From Vannielia litorea (GTDB taxonomy: Bacteria; Pseudomonadota; Alphaproteobacteria; Rhodobacterales; Rhodobacteraceae), in NCBI RefSeq assembly GCF_019801175.1, contig NZ_JAHVJR010000001.1, positions 620,001 through 684,000 on the forward strand: a stretch of 64,000 bases of DNA. The letters run 5' to 3'. A program made the position numbers and the translations under genes. How positions within the stretch are numbered: the first letter of the stretch is position 1; each line of letters opens with the position of its first letter. Positions 56,978-64,000 of this stretch are shown piece by piece. The notes under the pieces were generated by a model. It was not told where the DNA came from and searched no databases. It saw only the letters and a program-made list of their open reading frames with translations.

Positions 56978-59657
56978 TCTCCTCGTCGGGGTCTCGCTGC
57001 TCTACGTCGGCTTCCTCTTTCTGGTGGCCTTTCTCGCCGAGCGCCGGGCGCAGAGGGGGATGCCGCGCTGGCTCCGCTCGCCGATGGTCTACACCCTGTC
57101 GCTCAGTGTTTATTGCACGGCGTGGACGTTTTATGGCGCGGTCGGCTACGCTGCCCGCTCCGGCCTCGAATACCTGACCATCTACCTTGGCCCGACGCTG
57201 GTGCTCACCGGCTGGTGGCTGGTGCTCCGCAAGCTGGTGCGCGTGGGGCGGACCCAACGGATCACCTCGATCGCCGACCTGATCTCCAACCGCTACGGCA
57301 AGTCCAACGCCTTGGGCGTGCTTGTGACCCTGCTCGCGGTGATCGGCACCACGCCCTACATCGCGCTTCAGCTCCAGTCGGTCACGCTCTCGTTGGAGGT
57401 CTTTGCCCAATCGTCGGGCGATGTGGAGCTTTCGGCCCGCAATGCGCTTTGGGTTGCGGGGGGCCTCGCGCTCTTCACCATCCTCTTCGGCACCCGGAAC
57501 CTCGATGCCAACGAGCGCCACCACGGGGTGGTGACCGCCATCGCGGTGGAGGCGGTGGTGAAGCTGGTCGCCCTGCTGGCAGTGGGCATCTTCGTGGTCT
57601 GGGGGCTTGCGGGCGGCGTGGGCGACATGCTGGCGCGGATCGATGCCTCCTCGATGGCCGACTGGCCGCTTGTGCCAAGCCGCTGGGCGGGGTTGACCTT
57701 TCTTTCCGCCGCCGCGATCCTCTGCCTGCCGCGGATGTTTCAGGTGCTGGTGGTCGAGAACTCGGATGAGGCGCATCTGGCGACGGCGTCATGGGCCTTT
57801 CCGCTCTACCTGCTGCTGATGAGCCTCTTCGTGGTGCCGATTGCGGTGATGGGGCTGGAGCGGCTGCCTGCAGGCTCCAACCCCGACCTCTTCGTGCTCA
57901 CCCTGCCGCTCAGCGAGGGGCGGGGCGGGCTTGCGATGCTGGCCTTTTTGGGTGGCCTTTCCAGCGCGACGAGCATGGTGATCGTCGCGGCGATTGCGCT
58001 TTCCACCATGGTCTCCAACCATATCGTCATGCCGCTCTGGCTGCGCCGCCAGCAGGTGGGTGGGGCGATGATGGCAGGCGATGTGCGGGCGGTGGTGCTG
58101 ACCGCGCGGCGTATCTCCATCGCGGGCGTGCTGCTGCTCGGTTACCTCTATTACCGGCTTTCCGGCGGCTCCGAGGCGCTGGCGGCGATTGGCCTGATCT
58201 CCTTTGCCGGCGTGGCGCAGGCGCTGCCCGCGTTGCTCGGCGGGCTGTTCTGGCGCGGGGCCACCCGGAAGGGCGCGATGGCGGGGCTGGTGATTGGCTT
58301 CGTGCTCTGGGCGTGGACGCTGTTTTTGCCCAGCTTCGGCCCCGGCGGCCCGATTGGCGCGACGGTGCTTGCCGAAGGCCCGCTGGGGCTGGAGTGGCTG
58401 CGGCCGCGCGCGCTTTTCGGGATCGGCGGGATGGACCCGCTGGTGCATTCGCTCTTCTGGTCCATCGGGCTGAACACACTGGCCTTTCTGGGCGTCTCGC
58501 TCGCCACCTTCCCCGGCCCGCTGGAGCGGCTGCAATCGGCGCAGGTGGTCAATGTCTTTGCCCATACCGTGGGCGCGCGGGGCTGGGCACGGGGCAGCGC
58601 CGAGGCCGAAGACCTGCTGATGATGGCGCAGCGCATCCTCGGTGCGCAGGAGGCGCAGGCGCTGTTCCGGCGCGAGGCTGAGGATCAGGGGCGGCAGGGG
58701 CAGTTGCCGGTGATCACCGCCGACTTTCTTGGCCGGGTGGAGCGGGAGTTGGCCGGCTCGGTGGGCGCGGCCACGGCCCATGCGATGGTGGGCCAGTTGG
58801 CGGGCGGCTCCTCGGTGCTGGTGGAAGACCTGATGCGGGTGGCCGATGAGGCGCAGCAGATTCTCGAATACTCCAGCCAGCTTGAGCAGAAGTCAGACGA
58901 GTTGGCGCGCACCGCCGGGCAGCTGAGGGATGCCAACGAAAAGCTCACCCAGCTCTCGATCCAGAAAGACGCCTTCTTGAGCCAGATCAGCCATGAGCTG
59001 CGCACGCCGATGACCTCGATCCGCTCGTTCAGCGAGCTGCTGCGCGATGGCGGCCTGCCGCCGGAGGATCAGGCGCGGTTCGCGGGGATCATCCATGACG
59101 AGGCGCAGCGGCTGACCCGGCTGCTGAACGACCTGCTCGACCTCGGCGTGATGGAGAACGCGCAGGTGAGCCTCAACCTTGGCCCGGCGCGGCTGGGGGA
59201 CCTGATCGACCGGGCGGTGGCCTCTGCGGCCCCGGCGGGGGCGGGGCTGAAGATTCACCGCACGCACGCCCGCGAGGCCCGCGAGCTGGTGACCGATGGC
59301 GACCGTCTGGTGCAGGTCTTCATCAACCTGATCGCCAATGCGGCCAAATATTGCGATGCCCCCGCGCCTGAATTGCGGATCGAGGTGGGCGAGGAGGCCG
59401 GGCCGGAGGGGCACGAGCTGACGGTGGATTTCATCGACAACGGATCGGGCATCGCGGAGCGCTCGCGGGAGATCATCTTCGAGAAATTCGCAAGGCTGAC
59501 AGATACGTCCGCGGCCGGGGGCGCGGGGCTGGGGCTGGCGATTTGCCGCGAGATCATGGCCCGGCTGGGCGGCGAGGTGAGCTACCTGCCCGGCCACGGC
59601 GGCGCGGCCTTCAGGGCGCGGCTGCCACTGGCGCGGCGGGCCGGGCAGGCGGCCTGA
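56967..59657 (+). CDS. Sodium:solute symporter-type sensor histidine kinase
   Basis: The 896-residue protein fuses a transporter-like sodium:solute symporter domain (about residues 1-520, thirteen or so helices, with TAWTFYGAVGYAARSGLEYLTIYLGPTLVLTGWWLVL and SSATSMVIVAAIALSTMVSNHIVMPLW) to a histidine kinase. The kinase has the H box KDAFLSQISHELRTPMTSIRSFSELL, N box VFINLIANAAKYC, G1 DFIDNGSGI and G2 GAGLGLAICREIMARLGG. This is the CbrA/PutP-like sensor layout, in which transport of or binding to a solute controls the kinase. The substrate is unknown. Response regulator and small membrane protein are upstream. Confidence 0.93.
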   Translation: MSFNLLVGVSLLYVGFLFLVAFLAERRAQRGMPRWLRSPMVYTLSLSVYCTAWTFYGAVGYAARSGLEYLTIYLGPTLVLTGWWLVLRKLVRVGRTQRITSIADLISNRYGKSNALGVLVTLLAVIGTTPYIALQLQSVTLSLEVFAQSSGDVELSARNALWVAGGLALFTILFGTRNLDANERHHGVVTAIAVEAVVKLVALLAVGIFVVWGLAGGVGDMLARIDASSMADWPLVPSRWAGLTFLSAAAILCLPRMFQVLVVENSDEAHLATASWAFPLYLLLMSLFVVPIAVMGLERLPAGSNPDLFVLTLPLSEGRGGLAMLAFLGGLSSATSMVIVAAIALSTMVSNHIVMPLWLRRQQVGGAMMAGDVRAVVLTARRISIAGVLLLGYLYYRLSGGSEALAAIGLISFAGVAQALPALLGGLFWRGATRKGAMAGLVIGFVLWAWTLFLPSFGPGGPIGATVLAEGPLGLEWLRPRALFGIGGMDPLVHSLFWSIGLNTLAFLGVSLATFPGPLERLQSAQVVNVFAHTVGARGWARGSAEAEDLLMMAQRILGAQEAQALFRREAEDQGRQGQLPVITADFLGRVERELAGSVGAATAHAMVGQLAGGSSVLVEDLMRVADEAQQILEYSSQLEQKSDELARTAGQLRDANEKLTQLSIQKDAFLSQISHELRTPMTSIRSFSELLRDGGLPPEDQARFAGIIHDEAQRLTRLLNDLLDLGVMENAQVSLNLGPARLGDLIDRAVASAAPAGAGLKIHRTHAREARELVTDGDRLVQVFINLIANAAKYCDAPAPELRIEVGEEAGPEGHELTVDFIDNGSGIAERSREIIFEKFARLTDTSAAGGAGLGLAICREIMARLGGEVSYLPGHGGAAFRARLPLARRAGQAA

Positions 59658-59665
59658 GCGGGAGG

Positions 59666-59692
59666 CCGGATTTGTGCCGAAAGGCAATCCGG
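59666..59692 (+). terminator. Hairpin after the kinase gene
   Basis: CCGGATT (59666-59672) and AATCCGG (59686-59692) form the outer stem and GCC-GAAA-GGC an inner stem with a GAAA tetraloop. No T-run follows. Plausible terminator of the operon. Confidence 0.5.
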
Positions 59693-59767
59693 GGTTAACC
59701 AATTTCAAACCTCCGCGTGACACAAACGGCCTGAACGCCCTGCCCCCGGGGCCTGCCCGATGGAGCC

Positions 59768-60991
59768 ATGACCGACACCACGCGAGACCTCGTGCTGCGC
59801 CGGAAGCTGGATGCCGGTGCGCCCGACCCGGCCCTTGCCGTGGCCGGGCTTCCGCCCGTGGCCAAGGCGCTGGGCCTCGCGATGGCGCGGGTCTCCGACA
59901 AGCTGATGGAGCTTGTCGCCGCCGCTGAGAGCACCGGACAGAGCACCCGCAGCCTCGCTGAACTGCTCGATGAGCTGCCCGCTAACGGGCTTTACGCCGT
60001 GCTGGAGGGGCCGCAGGAGGCGCAGGGCGTGATGGTGCTCGACAATGCGCTGATGGGCGCGCTGATCGAGCAGCAGACGGCGGGGGCGCTGGCGCCGGGC
60101 GCGCCCACGGCGCGCAAACCCACCCGCACCGACGCCGCGCTTTGTGCCGACTGGATCGACGCCGTGTTGCGCGCCCTTGCCGAAACCTATGCCGAGGCGG
60201 CGCAGGCGAGCTGGCTCAGCGGCTTCGGCTTTTCGTGCCACTTGCCGGATGCACGCCCGCTGGGGCTGATGCTGGAGGACGAGCCTTTTCACGTGCTCGA
60301 CTTCGCGCTTGATCTTGGCGAGGGCGCGCGCAAGGGCAGCGGCAAGCTGATCCTCCCGGCGCTGGGCCGCGCGCCGGAGGGGCGGCCTGCGGCCAGCGGC
60401 GAGCCGGGGGCGGAGCCGCACCCCGACGACCGCGCCGCATGGGAGCGGCGGCTGGAGGGGCAGGTGATGGATGCGGAGGTGACGCTGCTCGCCGTGCTGC
60501 ACCGTTTCCGCCGCAGCATCGGCGAGGTGCAGGAGTTTGCCGAGGGCGATGTGATTGCGCTGCCCGAGGGCGTGATCAACGCGCTGCGGCTGGAAACCGG
60601 CGATGGCACGGCGGTGGCCGCCGGGCGGCTGGGCCAGACGGCGGGCGCCCGCGCGGTGCGGCTGAGAGATGCCGACGATCTCTCTGAGCCGGAGGACGAG
60701 ATGGGCGCGGCGATGGCGGCGTTGGATGATACGGAGGATGACCTGCCGAGCCTGCCTGCCATGCCCGAGGCCGAAGAGTTGCCCGATCTGCCGGACCTGC
60801 CGGGCGCGGAGGATACAGAGGAGCGGGTCGATCCGCTGGCCGGGCTCGAAGACTTGCCAGACATTCCCGAGCTTGACGGCGACTTCGGCGGCCTCGGCGA
60901 GGAGGACTTGCCGGAACTGCCCGAACTGGGGGAGGGCGGATTGCCGGAGCTGCCCGATCTGCCGGACCTCGAGGGGCTGACGGGCACCTGA
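59768..60991 (+). CDS. FliM/FliN-like (SpoA) protein with acidic repeat tail
   Basis: The 407-residue protein has an N-terminal region (1-200) unlike normal FliM, a SpoA-type domain (about 230-300: LEGQVMDAEVTLLAVLHRFRRSIGEVQEFAEGDVIALPEGVINALRLETGDGTAVAAGRLG), and a long acidic tail (about 305-407) of repeated LPDLPDLPG, LEDLPDIPELDG, LPELPELGEGG units. In the flagellar motor this domain builds the C-ring. No other flagellar gene is in the window, so it may serve the motor from a distance or have another role. It follows the kinase by 110 bp. Confidence 0.8.
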   Translation: MTDTTRDLVLRRKLDAGAPDPALAVAGLPPVAKALGLAMARVSDKLMELVAAAESTGQSTRSLAELLDELPANGLYAVLEGPQEAQGVMVLDNALMGALIEQQTAGALAPGAPTARKPTRTDAALCADWIDAVLRALAETYAEAAQASWLSGFGFSCHLPDARPLGLMLEDEPFHVLDFALDLGEGARKGSGKLILPALGRAPEGRPAASGEPGAEPHPDDRAAWERRLEGQVMDAEVTLLAVLHRFRRSIGEVQEFAEGDVIALPEGVINALRLETGDGTAVAAGRLGQTAGARAVRLRDADDLSEPEDEMGAAMAALDDTEDDLPSLPAMPEAEELPDLPDLPGAEDTEERVDPLAGLEDLPDIPELDGDFGGLGEEDLPELPELGEGGLPELPDLPDLEGLTGT

Positions 60992-61074
60992 AACGCGGTG
61001 CGGCGGCGTTGTGGCTGTGCCGTGAGGGGTTTGGCCAGAAGGTCAGCCGTGGCTCGCCCTGGCGCTATACCCGG

Positions 61075-61503
61075 TCAGCCCTCGTGCAGCGCTTGCAGTC
61101 GGGGGGCGAGGGCGGCGAGGTCGTAGCCAGCGCGGGCGGCCGTTTGGATCAGCTCGGCCGGGGGCGTGTCAGGCGCTGCGCCGAGCATCCAGAGCACGGT
61201 GCAGCGGGTGCCCGACTGGCAATAGGCCAGCACCGGGCCTGCGCTCTCCTCGATCGCGGCGCGCTGGCGGGTCACCACTTCGGCGGTCATCGACGAATGC
61301 ACCACCGGGTTCACGATGAACGCCAGCCCTGCCGCCTCGGCCGCCGCTGCCACATCGGCGGCCTGCAGGCCCGGCGGCACCTCGCCATCGGGCCGGTTGC
61401 AGATGATTGTCGAGAACCCTGCCTCCGCGATGGCCTGCACCTCCTCGGGCGAGATCTGCGGCGAGACGGAGAGCTTGGGCGTGAGCTGGCGGGGCGCGGG
61501 CAT
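61075..61503 (-). CDS. DUF442 (TIGR01244) phosphatase/sulfurtransferase-like protein
   Basis: The 142-residue protein matches the Blh-type DUF442 family: LSVSPQISPEEVQAIAEAGFSTIICNRPDGEVP, then VNPVVHSSMTAEVVTRQRAAIEESAGPVLAYCQSGTRCTVLWM with the active-site loop C-x5-R (CQSGTR). This is the tyrosine-phosphatase-like fold also called sulfur transferase. In other bacteria such genes accompany sulfide and biofilm control genes (bigR operon), but none are nearby. The start with AAAGGAC upstream is clear. Confidence 0.9.
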   Translation of the reverse strand: MPAPRQLTPKLSVSPQISPEEVQAIAEAGFSTIICNRPDGEVPPGLQAADVAAAAEAAGLAFIVNPVVHSSMTAEVVTRQRAAIEESAGPVLAYCQSGTRCTVLWMLGAAPDTPPAELIQTAARAGYDLAALAPRLQALHEG

Positions 61504-61635
61504 GAGGTGTCCTTTCTGCGGGCCTTTGACCGGGCGGATGGAACCGCCGGGCCGTCCTGATTGATATACCTCAAGGACGCCCCGCTGCCAGCGCTTTAGC
61601 CTGAGCCGAGGCGCAGCGAATGGAAGGACCCTGCC

Positions 61636-61953
61636 ATGACCGATGTAAATGCCCGCAAAGCCGCGCTGGAAAAGCGCCTCGCCGAGCTCGACACCCGCCT
61701 GCACGAGATTCAGGACGAGTTGGTGAGCCACAACTCCGCCGATTGGGAGGAGCTGGCGACCGAGCGCGAGGAGGACGAGGTGCTGGAGGGGCAGGGTGTG
61801 AAGGGGCAGGCCGAGATGGCCGCGATCCGCGCCGCCCTCGCCCGGATCGAGGCGGGGGAGTACGGGTTTTGCACCCAATGCGGCACCGAGATTTCGGCCG
61901 CCCGGCTTGATCTGCTGCCGCAGACGCCGTTTTGCAAGGCCTGCGCCCCCTGA
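61636..61953 (+). CDS. TraR/DksA family zinc-finger protein
   Basis: The 105-residue protein has a helical front (MTDVNARKAALEKRLAELDTRLHEIQDELVSHNSADWEELATEREEDEVLEGQG) and a C-terminal zinc site C-x2-C...C-x2-C (CTQCGTEISAARLDLLPQTPFCKAC). DksA-type proteins bind the secondary channel of RNA polymerase in the stringent response. It is shorter than true DksA and lacks an exact DxxDxA tip, so it could be a paralogue with another role. It stands alone. Confidence 0.9.
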   Translation: MTDVNARKAALEKRLAELDTRLHEIQDELVSHNSADWEELATEREEDEVLEGQGVKGQAEMAAIRAALARIEAGEYGFCTQCGTEISAARLDLLPQTPFCKACAP

Positions 61954-62067
61954 GCGGCGCCTGCGCCGCGCCCTATCTGCCCGCACGCGCTTGTCTTTCT
62001 GCCCCGGCCCGGCTTTGATGCGGCAGGCCGCAGGGCAGGCGGCGGGAAGAATGCAGAGGGCAGGGCG

Positions 62068-63948
62068 ATGGCATCTCCGGTCAAGCTCAACGTGATGGAC
62101 GGCGTGGCGCGGATCGTGATTGACGCGCCGCCGGTGAACGCGCAATCACTCGCGGTGCGGCGCGGGCTGTGGGAGGCCGTGCGGATGGCTGGGGCCGACC
62201 CGAAGGTGACGGCGCTGGCGATCCTCGGGGCGGGGCGCAACTTTTCGGCGGGCGCGGATATTGCCGAGTTCGGCCAGCCAGGGCAGGACCCGTGGTTTGG
62301 CGCGGTCTACACCCTGATCGAGGATTGCCCCAAGCCGGTGGTCGCGGGCATCGCCGGGGCGGCGCTGGGCGGCGGGCTGGAGCTGGCGATGGCCTGCCAC
62401 TTCCGCCTCGCGGCGCCCGATGCCCGGCTGGGCTTGCCGGAGGTGACGTTGGGGCTGGTGCCCGGCGCGGGCGGCACCCAGCGCGGGCCACGGCTGATCG
62501 GCGCCGAGGCGGCGCTGCGGATGACCCTGAGCGGCCAGCCGATGAGCGCCCGCACTGCGGAAAAGCTGGGGCTGGTGGATGGTGTGGTGGAGGGCGATCT
62601 GGCCGAGATCACGCTGGCGCTGGCCCGCGAACTGGGGCAGGGCGAAGCCGCCGCCCCGCGCCGCAGCCGCGATGTGCGCGACGGGCTGAGCGACCCGCGC
62701 GGCTTCGAGGCGGCCATCGCCAAGGCCCGCGACGCACTCGCCGCAGACCCGGAGCGCGCCCGGCTGGAGGCGCCGCATAGGGTGATCGACTGCATCGAGA
62801 GCGCGCTTCTGCTGCCGTTCGAGACCGGGCTGGCCTATGAGCTGGATGCCTTCGAGGAGCTGCGGGAAGGCCGCCAGTCTGCCGCGCTGCGCCATGTGTT
62901 CTTTGCCGAGCGCGCTGTGGCCCGCCCCGCGCGGCTGGGCGGAGAGAAGCCGGGCAAGGTGGCGCGGATCGGCGTGGTGGGCGGTGGCCCGCTGGGTGCC
63001 TCGCTGGCCGCTGCCGCCGCGCGGGCGGGCGTGGAGGTGCGGCTGATGGAGCAGGATGCGGCGCATCTGGAGGCCGCGAAACAGCGGGTCGACGCGCTGC
63101 TGACGGGCGAGGCAGAGGCCGGGCGGATGCGCGCCGAGGAAGTTGGCCCGGCGATGGCGCGGATCGGTGGCACCAAGAAGGATGGCGGGCTGGAGGGCTG
63201 CGACATCGTGGTCGAGACACTGCCGGACGAGAGCGGGCTGAAGGCGGACCTGCTGGCCCGGCTCTCCGAGCTGCTGGGCGCGGGGCCGGTGCTGGCCACA
63301 ATGGCGCGCAGCCCTGATCTGGACCAGCTGGCGGCCCCGCTGCCGCACCCTGAGCGGTTCATCGCGCTGCGCTTCGATGACGCCGCGCACCGGGCCGGGC
63401 TGCTGGAGGTGGGTGCCTTGGAACAGGCCGGGGCAGAGGCTGTCGCGGCGGGCTTCGGCCTTGCCAAGGCCTTGGGGCTACAGGGGATTTTCGCCGAGCC
63501 TTCCGTGGCTTCGCTGGTCGCAGGCGCGGGCCGGGCGGCGGCGGAGGAGCAGGTGGCGCGGGGCGAGGCCAGCGAGTCGGAGGTGAATGCCGCCTGGGGC
63601 AGCTTCGGGCTGGGCCCCTGCTTTGGCGGCACAGAAGCGGCCGATCTGCCAGCTTGGAAGGCGACCGAGATCGTGCGGCCGGCCTGCCTTGCGATGGCCA
63701 ACGCGGGCGCGTTGATGCTGGCGCAGGGCGCGGTGGAGAACGCGGCGGCGCTGGATGTGGCACTGGTCGCCTCGGGCGCTTTTCCGCGCCACGAGGGCGG
63801 GCCGCTGCATTGGGCCGAGGCCGAGGGGCTGGCGCGGGTGGAGGCGGAGCTTGCCGCGCGGGCCGAGAGCCACGGCGATGCGCTCTGGGAGCCTGCGCCG
63901 CAATTCGGCGAGTTGGTCAAGAACGGGCAGGGCTGGGGCGACCTCTGA
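62068..63948 (+). CDS. FadJ-like enoyl-CoA hydratase / degenerate 3-hydroxyacyl-CoA dehydrogenase
   Basis: The 626-residue fusion has an enoyl-CoA hydratase half (1-200) with both catalytic glutamates, E105 (GGGLELA) and E125 (LGLPEVTLGLVPGAGGTQRG), and the oxyanion stretch FSAGADIAEF. The second half (about 298-620) starts IGVVGGGPLGASLA, close to the NAD fold, but the catalytic His of the HFFNP motif is replaced (RFIALRFDDAAH, R435), while E447 remains. So it likely hydrates enoyl-CoA in fatty acid degradation but may not oxidise. The partner FadA-type thiolase is not in the window. Confidence 0.85.
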   Translation: MASPVKLNVMDGVARIVIDAPPVNAQSLAVRRGLWEAVRMAGADPKVTALAILGAGRNFSAGADIAEFGQPGQDPWFGAVYTLIEDCPKPVVAGIAGAALGGGLELAMACHFRLAAPDARLGLPEVTLGLVPGAGGTQRGPRLIGAEAALRMTLSGQPMSARTAEKLGLVDGVVEGDLAEITLALARELGQGEAAAPRRSRDVRDGLSDPRGFEAAIAKARDALAADPERARLEAPHRVIDCIESALLLPFETGLAYELDAFEELREGRQSAALRHVFFAERAVARPARLGGEKPGKVARIGVVGGGPLGASLAAAAARAGVEVRLMEQDAAHLEAAKQRVDALLTGEAEAGRMRAEEVGPAMARIGGTKKDGGLEGCDIVVETLPDESGLKADLLARLSELLGAGPVLATMARSPDLDQLAAPLPHPERFIALRFDDAAHRAGLLEVGALEQAGAEAVAAGFGLAKALGLQGIFAEPSVASLVAGAGRAAAEEQVARGEASESEVNAAWGSFGLGPCFGGTEAADLPAWKATEIVRPACLAMANAGALMLAQGAVENAAALDVALVASGAFPRHEGGPLHWAEAEGLARVEAELAARAESHGDALWEPAPQFGELVKNGQGWGDL

Positions 63949-63964
63949 AGCCGCCGCGGGGCGC

Positions 63965-64000
63965 TTAGCCGAGCAGCAACCCGATCACCACCAGCGCGAG
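63965..64000 (-). CDS. C-terminal end of a membrane protein (cut by window edge)
   Basis: The last 12 codons of a minus-strand gene are visible (LALVVIGLLLG, TAA stop at 63965-63967), a hydrophobic tail suggesting a final membrane helix. The rest lies beyond the window, so nothing more can be said. Confidence 0.4.
   Translation of the reverse strand, partial: LALVVIGLLLG

Overview
The window is a stretch of very GC-rich bacterial chromosome that looks like an alphaproteobacterium of the order Rhodobacterales (Roseobacter/Paracoccus relatives). The signs are the strong G/C bias at third codon positions, a SAM-II riboswitch ahead of metZ, a small membrane-anchored gene wedged between glyQ and glyS, an aa3-type CtaD, a delta-class carbonic anhydrase, and many family-typical small proteins. 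Genus and species cannot be told from this window. No tRNA, rRNA, CRISPR array, prophage or transposase was seen. Nearly all of it is ordinary core chromosome with short operons.

Layout. 1-5.7 kb: purD, xseA, a small secreted protein, an AlkB-like membrane hydroxylase and a putative adhesin-like protein. 5.8-10.3 kb: ftsY, a secreted protein, mgtC-like gene, and a polar amino acid ABC binding protein plus permease. 10.5-14.6 kb: DMT transporter, yciB, delta carbonic anhydrase, TSUP exporter, NTF2-like protein. 14.7-21.1 kb: GST, hydrolase, PAP2 phosphatase, RcnB-like protein, SAM-II riboswitch with terminator and metZ, a compositionally odd hypothetical gene, folE2. 21.3-25.4 kb: acyl-CoA desaturase with GNAT, purU, trkH. 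25.5-33.9 kb: a catalytically dead trypsin-like protein, then glyQ, DUF6446-like gene, glyS and a divergent PPDK-like enzyme. 34-38.7 kb: two cell-wall enzymes and folB-folP-glmM. 38.8-45.1 kb: small protein, hemerythrin, DMT transporter, ilvC divergent from two tandem Lrp/AsnC regulators, class V aminotransferase, UbiH-like monooxygenase. 45.3-50.2 kb: HAD nucleotidase, GntR regulator, a large MshEN-GT2 glycosyltransferase, carA. 50.4-55.8 kb: yqeY, glycosyltransferase, DUF2244, a miniature CtaD paralogue, ctaD, DUF5071, DUF2177. 56.2-64 kb: response regulator, small membrane protein and SSS-type sensor kinase operon, FliM/FliN-like orphan, DUF442 phosphatase, DksA-like protein, and a FadJ-like fusion whose dehydrogenase half looks degenerate.

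Functional themes are one-carbon and folate metabolism (purD, purU, folE2, folB, folP), methionine and branched-chain amino acid supply under riboswitch or Lrp control, glycyl-tRNA synthesis, and envelope assembly (glmM, L,D-transpeptidase, SleB hydrolase, glycosyltransferases).

The most unusual material is of two kinds. First, intergenic repeats: a 139-bp element present three times with identical length and compensatory changes in its terminal 20-bp inverted repeats, a second family built around ATATTTGGAGCAAGAAAATG, and a pair of 11-bp-phased ATGCACA arrays. Second, pseudo-enzymes derived from familiar families: a CtaD C-terminal fragment gene lacking the heme a3 ligand, a SPOR/peptidoglycan-binding trypsin fold with all three triad positions changed, a PPDK with a rewritten ATP-binding half, and a FadJ lacking the dehydrogenase histidine.
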